The notes under the pieces are model-generated. The model saw only the letters and a list, made by a program, of their open reading frames with translations, did no database searches and had not been told where the DNA came from. Of a stretch of DNA of 64,000 bases, positions 58,126-64,000 are shown piece after piece. The translations under genes were made by a program, and so were the position numbers. Position 1 is the first letter of the stretch, and each line of letters begins with the position of its first letter. This stretch comes from Guyanagaster necrorhizus (lineage: Eukaryota; Basidiomycota; Agaricomycetes; Agaricales; Physalacriaceae): the NCBI RefSeq assembly GCF_019112545.1, contig NW_025064888.1:455383-519382 (forward strand), in the 5' to 3' direction.

Positions 58126-61100
58126 ATGGCCGACGACTTTTCCGATATTCTGGGGAGCGATTCCCTTCCTGTCAGACGTGAGTTTTCACTCAGCGCCTGG
58201 TCAGCAATGTCGTTTCTCAAGTACGTTGGCTGGGCGCTCGGTGCCGTCGTCACCTACGTGATACTGGTACTTGGTTGGAATAGTTTCTCCAAGGCACGCG
58301 AAAGGGCTTACAGGCTGTGCGTCTCAGTAGCTTTTGTGGCATTAGGAACTACTCATGATTCCTCTGTTCCAGGTCGATGCGACGCCGACACGGGATTCCG
58401 GACAACGACCACCGCCCATTCAACGTAGCGTATGCCGCAGTTCGACGCTCTCGACAGGAAAAAGAGCGGCCAGTGTCGGCGCTACAGAGTCAGGGAAGCA
58501 CAAACACGCAGACGGCCCATGAAGCTCGTCCTGCACAAGCCGAGCAGATCGTACGGAATCGCGGAGGTGCGTTGCTCATTCATACACTCGATTTGAGTTT
58601 GCTGACGGGTGTTTAGAAGGCCCCAGTGCTCCCCAATTACAGGCTGCTTCACCCTCCAACTTTCCAGGGCAGTGCGCCCCGGCGGCTACGGAACAGCTCT
58701 ATCCATCTTTACCTACAAGTGAGGCTGCCGTGCCACCGCCGCCCGTGTAACTATAGTCTATTACTTGGAATGCAGCACACCATGGTCTAACACGTAATGA
58801 TAGATCCACATCTCCAAACAGAGTCCTCTTCGCTGATGGTTACAATACCAGTCTTCTTCGCGTTAGCGTACCTGACTTTCCTGAGAGACCCGTTCGTAAG
58901 ACGAACGGTATCCTCAAATCCACTCACACTCAGAGAAAGCGTGGACTGGAGGAAGAGCCTGTTATTGCTGATAATTCTAAGAAGTCCAGGGTCGAAGGTG
59001 ATGAGTTTATTGATGGAGATGAAGAGGCCGGGTGGCAGAATTCGGCTTCTTCTGCATCGAAACGGGGCAATAAGCGTGGTTTTGGTGATGAGCCAGAGGG
59101 TGATAGTGAAGAAATCATGTTATCGGAGTGGGCCAGGGAGAAGAGACCGAGGAAGGTGTCACGGGGTCATGAAGCTGTTGCCTCTGATGAGGACATGGAG
59201 GTTGACGAGGACGAGATAGCGGAGGTGCTTGCTACGCCGCGAGGTAGGAAGCGAGATCGCGTCGAGGCGGGTCCTTCCTTTAACGAAGAAGATGAGGCGG
59301 AGGAAGTCGAGCCAAAGTCGAGGGGGAGGAAGAGACGTAATAAGCGGAGATCGGATGTTGGTGTAAAGTTGCGGGGGACGAAGCGGGAGCGTGATATTAA
59401 CGATGAGGAGATGCTGGATATTGCTGAAGAATCGTCTGCTCAGCTGTCTAGGAAAAAGAGGGGTAAACGGGCTCAAGCTGTCCAGGAGGATGAAGATGAG
59501 CATGGTCGTTATGCCAATATCTCTATCGACGTATCCCCGGACAGAGCCAACCGTAGGGAGATCGGTGAGGAGTGGGAGAGCAATGGAGTAAGGTATAAAG
59601 TGGGTCCGAATGGGCAAAGACTGCGTCAGGCGCTCATCAAGAAGGCCGGGCAGAGGTACATTATGGTAAGCTTTGTTTTCTTGTGCGTATAAGATGTTTT
59701 ACAGTTTCTGCAGCCAAAAGACTCCCAACATCCGGATCGAGAAGCTAACATTGAGGTCTGCGTCGAGAAATGGCTTACCGAAGATGAGTTCAGGGAGGCT
59801 AAGCAACAACGTTTGCTCGCGTGGCAAGATTTGATGCCAAACAAGTCTTCTGAGCCCTCGACACCTTCATCTGAAGTGCCGGTAGGATTTCTAATACTTC
59901 AACTTCTTTTTGCATTTTGATGAGATCTATATAGCCTTCTCCTTCTTCTGGCAAGCATCTTCTATGGAACTCTACAGGTTCACCCAAATTCAACAGTCTA
60001 AAAGAACGTTCCGGTAAACCGTCATCTCAGCAATCACAAAGCGCTGTCCACCAGTCCGTAGCCACTACTATTGGGCTCCAGCCAACGTTCCGTCGACGCA
60101 TAACAAGCGCCTTCACGCCTACCTCACCTTCACCTACCCCTCCATCACCCGGAACCAGCCTCACCGACAGTACCAATGGCAGCCCGCGACAGCCCCAGAA
60201 GGTCTATTCCAAATGGGAGAAACAAGATTTGGAAGCCAAAGCGATGGTGAAGATGCGAGAAGCCAATCAGAAGAAACGCGAGGAGAAGGAAGCGTTGGAT
60301 AGGTTGGAGAAGGAGAAGAAGGAGAAGTTGAAGGCGTCAGTGATGCCGCAGCCTACGATTCCAACAATATCTGTGACGAAGCCTGCGGAGAGCGATGGTC
60401 CCAAGAGTACATTCGCTTTAGGCGGGGTGGCTTCTGGATCCTCGAATAAACCCGCCTTTTCTTTAGCATCAGCGGCTCCGTTGGGTTCTGTGCCTCAGCC
60501 TTCGTTGGCATCCGCTCCTCCCTTAGGCTCTATGTCGGCGCCTTCATCTATGTCTATTCCACCGCTGGGCTCAACGCCTGCATCCAACTCTGCTCCTTTA
60601 GATGGGGCGTCGAAGCCTGTTACTACGAGTAATCCATTCTTCAAACAACCATCTGCTCCTAACGCCAACAAAGCTGCACTCTCCTTCGCTCCTTCTACGT
60701 CAAGTCCATTAGCAACCAATTCGCCAACTAGGGCACCTGAAAAACCCCAGGCGCCAGGCCTGGGCTTTCCGAGCACGATAAACCCTGCTCCTATACCTGC
60801 ATCGGTCTCTACGCCTGCGACGTCATCCACTCCCGCACAACCCGTCTCGAAGTTTTCGTTCAGTCAAAATGTCTCTACTTCCTCTGCGCCAACAAATTCA
60901 TTGTTGGCACGAATGGGACCTCCACAGCAGCAGCAGCAACAGTCAGCACCTGCAGCAGCTCAAGCTGCGCAGAAACCGCCGACATCGTTCTCATTCAGTA
61001 CGCCTCCTGCGACACAGTCTAGTACACCTTCCTCTTCCTTCTTCAATAAACCCGCCGAGCCTACAAGTAAGCCAGCTCTGGCTCCTGCACCGAAATTTAA

Positions 61101-62496
61101 CTTCAGTATCAACACGCCTACCACGAAGCCTAATGTGACGTCGTCATCGTTGAGTGGTGCACTGGGCCCGACATCTCAGCCTGGCAGTAGCAAACCAGCT
61201 GAGCCGTCCTCGAATTTCGGTACATTCCCCTTTGTGAAACCTCCCACTACGACTGGTATTGGTAGTAGTGCACCGAGTCCAAATGCGTTTGGGGCTGTCG
61301 CGGCCGGCAAGTTCAATTTTGGGACCAAGGAGTCCTCACCTATGCCCGCCGCTACTCCTGCTGCAGGTAGCTTTAGTACTCAAGCTCAAGGCCAGCCATC
61401 AATCGGAACTCCGGGAGAGTCGACATCCGCACCTTCGACTAGTACTCCTGCGTTTAGTGGTTTTGCTGGCAAGTCAGCGTTTGGCACGCCCAAAGAGCCA
61501 ACGCCTGCTCCTGCTCCTGCCTCCACTAGCACTCCTGCGTTCGGCGGGTTCGGGACTCCTGCAAATTCACCCTTCGGTGCTTCCAAAGAGTCAACACCCG
61601 GTCCCGCTGTACCTTCTTCTACCCCTGCTGCTTCTACGTTTAATTTCGGGGCTCCTAAAGAATCAACACCTGCGGTCACTGCACCTGCTGCCCCTTCATT
61701 TGGTGGATTTGGAACTGCTGGACAATCGGCGTTCGGTACGCCCAAAGAGTCTACTCCGTTGTCTACCATACCTGCTACCTCTGCGTTTGGTGGAATTGAC
61801 GGTGCGGATAAGTCAAACCCTTTTAGTGTGGATTCGAGCAAGCCCGTGTTTGGTTCTAGTTCTGGGACACCATCCTCGGCGTTTGGGAAGAGTGGGTTAT
61901 TTGGAGCGGCGGCGAAGGAAAAGGACGCGTCGGGGCCGGATTCCAATGTTAATGGGACAACAAGTACCTATTCGGTGTTCGGCACTGGTTCTGGGACACC
62001 ATCCTCAGCGTTTGGGAAGAGTGGATTATTTGGAGCGGCGGCGGCGGCGAAAGAAAAGGATGCGTCAGGTTCGGATGATGTTAATGGGACAATGAGCGCT
62101 CCTTCGGCACCTACGTTTGCTTCATCGTTGTTCTCCAGTCCGTTTGGTAAAGCAGCCCAGGGCAGCGATTCTGGAACGTTGTCTGCGTTTGGGACGAATG
62201 GGGCCTTCGGAGCTGCTGCTACAAAGGGAGCAGGTCCTGATTTTTCGTCGGCTCAGGTCAACGTCCCCACGACCTTCACATTTGGCTCATCATCATCGCC
62301 AAGTCCGTTTGGCAAACCCGCCCAGAGTGATCCCCCGAAGCCCGTTTTCTCATTCGGGACTGGTTCTGGCACAGGCACGACTCCAACCCCGTCTGCCGGT
62401 GGTACATCTTCGTTTGCCTCCAAGCCAGCCGTCTTTGATGGAGGTTCTGGGTCTACGACTCCTTCTGTGTTTGGAGCTGCTGCTGAGAAAAAGTAG
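58126..62496 (+). CDS. Membrane-anchored FG nucleoporin (POM121-like architecture)
   Basis: One gene of about 1,370 aa if a 57-nt intron at 58747-58803 (GTAACT..GATAG) is removed; otherwise a 180-residue membrane protein ends at 58750. The N-terminus MADDFSDILGSDSLPVRR precedes a single membrane segment (FLKYVGWALGAVVTYVILVL). Basic sequence follows (SMRRRHGIPDN, RRSRQEKE). After the intron the frame reads STSPNRVLFADGYNTSLLRV and has no ATG until 59117 although it looks coding, which favours the join. Acidic/basic nuclear-type sequence comes next (GRKRDRVE, RGRKRRNKRR), then EWESNGVRYKVGPNGQRLRQ and a charged coiled coil. A long Ser/Pro/Thr-rich FG domain follows (FGTPKES-type repeats) to TAG 62494-62496. 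Expected at the nuclear pore or inner nuclear membrane. Confidence 0.78.
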
Positions 62497-62987
62497 AGCT
62501 CTTTTCGTGTCTTCGTTGTATCTTTCCTGCATGCATTTAGGCTCTGTACTGGTTGATGATTTGGTAGGTATATACATGTATTATTTAATACCAGGGGATC
62601 CCTGTTTTTGATCCCCAAATAATTGAAATTCAAATTGGCCCCTAATCTCGATTTCACGTGGTAGAGTGCTAGAACGTCAAGTCAGAATCGTATGTTTCTC
62701 ACTCTGCGTTACCTTGTACTGCAACGCCGATGAGTACGCGCAGTACTCGTCTTTGAAATTATAACGCCAGGATAGGACGCGTCCAAGGCGTACATTCTAT
62801 TTCCTTTGTGAGTCCTTGGATCTCGTCCTTGCCGTTGTATTCGAATGACATGGAGATTCAGTTTCTACCAACTAGCACTATCCTATCATTCCTCACTATT
62901 CGTATTCTAATTTTCCCGGTAAGCATGTTTGAATGTCGAAGAGTCGCCGTTCGACGCTCTTACAATTTGAACAGTATATTATCAACC
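62497..62987. other. Intergenic region before the last gene
   Basis: About 490 bp holding the nucleoporin 3' UTR and the promoter of the next gene. Short ORFs that start here run into the next gene in its own or a shifted frame and have no separate support. Confidence 0.5.
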
Positions 62988-64000
62988 ATGCTAGCCAACG
63001 AAGGATCCTCCAGGCCCCGTCCTCCAGCTCAGATCCGCCGCTCACACTCTATGTTCAACCAGAAAGGTTCTCCACCCCCGTCATACGCCTCTTCGTTTGT
63101 GTTCCCTTCCCAGAAGAAGCCGTCGCGGTCCTCGTCGAGTACATTGCTGGGAACGCCCGTCTCTGCGACTTTCCGGAGGATAGAATGTGAGGCGGGTAAA
63201 GTAGTAGCCGAAGAAGGTAATATGGATTGGCTGAACGAAAAGTCGCGAGAGGAGCTGTCAGATTTGTTGTTGAAAGCGGATGGTCTCATCAAGCAGCGCG
63301 AAACAGGTATGTAGTCAGCCATTCCTGGTGGAAGGTCTCAAGCTAACTTGAACACAGAACTTGATCGCACCACTTCCCTATGCAAGAGCCTCTACGATGA
63401 TAACGTATCTTTGAAGTCTAAACACCAAGACCTCTTTGCCTGTTTCCCAGGCAGCTTGTCACCTGCTGCATCGTCTTCGCCATCACCTATCTCTCTTCAA
63501 TCGCCGCATCTTTACACCAATAGTATTTCTCGTTCAACCTTTACACAACCATCCAAATCCGATCTTTATTCTACTCCCCAAACCGATCTGCCTCGCCGTC
63601 GCGTTCGTAAAGTCTCCGTGCGTCTGGACGATATCAGCTTACTCGCCGACCAGAATGATGAGCTCCTTCAGAAAATCGAGCGTCTTGAGACAGAAGCGGC
63701 TAGTGCGGACTTGTCGGGCAGACGGATGCTCAGGCGGCTGGAGAATGAGATTCTTCAGTTAAGGGAGGATCTTGAGAAAACGCGAGCATGGAGCCAGGAA
63801 TTTGAGGAGAAGGCTGAACGGATGGCACCAATTGAAGCTGCTTGGCGGCGAAAACTGGAACAAGAGGCCAAGGTGGAAATATCTCAACCGAAGCCTGATA
63901 CCTCGGAAGAGGTAGAGGAAGAAATCAGGGACTTTGCCCCAGGTGGAATCCTCTCAGGGCCTTCAACGTCATCCATTCCGGATGTCACTCCTTTGCCGGA
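62988..64000 (+). CDS. Coiled-coil protein, 5' part (cut by window end)
   Basis: I do not recognise the family. ATG 62988 begins MLANEGSSRPRPPAQIRRSH, a Ser/Pro-rich disordered head (PPPSYASSFVFPSQKKPSRS). A helical segment follows (NMDWLNEKSREELSDLLLKA), then an intron at about 63307-63357. The next exon has SLYDDNVSLKSKHQDL, another Ser-rich linker and a clear heptad region (DDISLLADQNDELLQKIERL, RLENEI.QLREDLEKTRAW). The last residues in the window are still open. Layout suggests a cytoskeletal or spindle-pole type scaffold, but this is only inference. Open frame upstream of 62988 is possible, but this ATG starts the well-formed sequence. Confidence 0.72.

Noticed and set aside
61386..61946. 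186-codon minus-strand ORF rich in Gly, Val and Pro
   Set aside because: Shadow of the FG-repeat region on the other strand; its low complexity keeps several frames open.

Overview
The window is nuclear DNA from a basidiomycete fungus, most likely an agaricomycete. Genes are split by many introns of about 45-60 nt with GT..AG ends and lie close together on both strands. The proteins are typical fungal ones: complex I subunits, a Met16-type PAPS reductase, Rcf2, Tom7, GH3 and GH18 glycosidases and an AA7-type FAD oxidase. No bacterial operon, CRISPR array, rRNA or convincing tRNA was seen. All gene models were spliced by eye, so exon ends are approximate unless stated.

Layout. 1-5.9 kb: 5' end of an MRH-domain receptor gene, NDUFS2 and a GH3 beta-glucosidase. 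6-10.8 kb: a decayed duplicated region with an eIF3f fragment, two copies of a secreted kinase-like gene (one only a tail) and Maf-like remnants. 11-18 kb: MFS sugar transporter, GH18 chitinase and M28 aminopeptidase. 18.3-28.8 kb: two more copies of the kinase-like/Maf-like unit facing each other as an inverted repeat. The loop between them carries eIF3f, TOM7 and an RNF220-like RING ligase. 29-36 kb: AA7-type oxidase, a gene-poor stretch, a disordered hypothetical protein and NDUFAF5. 36-43 kb: a C2H2 protein and a large disordered protein. 43-51 kb: RPA135 (Pol I) divergent from NUP98. 51-58 kb: RCF2, PAPS reductase, RNase III and a tail-anchored cytochrome b5. 58-64 kb: an FG nucleoporin with an N-terminal membrane segment and a truncated coiled-coil protein.

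Most genes are unrelated housekeeping neighbours. Mitochondrial functions recur (NDUFS2, NDUFAF5, TOM7, RCF2), as do nuclear pore functions (NUP98 and the membrane-anchored FG protein), but nothing shows co-regulation.

The least ordinary part is the repeated unit: a predicted secreted protein with a minimal kinase fold (P-loop, VAK lysine, HED..N, DYG) next to a Maf-like nucleotide pyrophosphatase gene, present four times in different states of decay. Two copies share a nearly identical 2.1 kb tract with diverged flanks, which looks like gene conversion. The second notable item is the membrane-anchored FG nucleoporin, which has an architecture like animal POM121.
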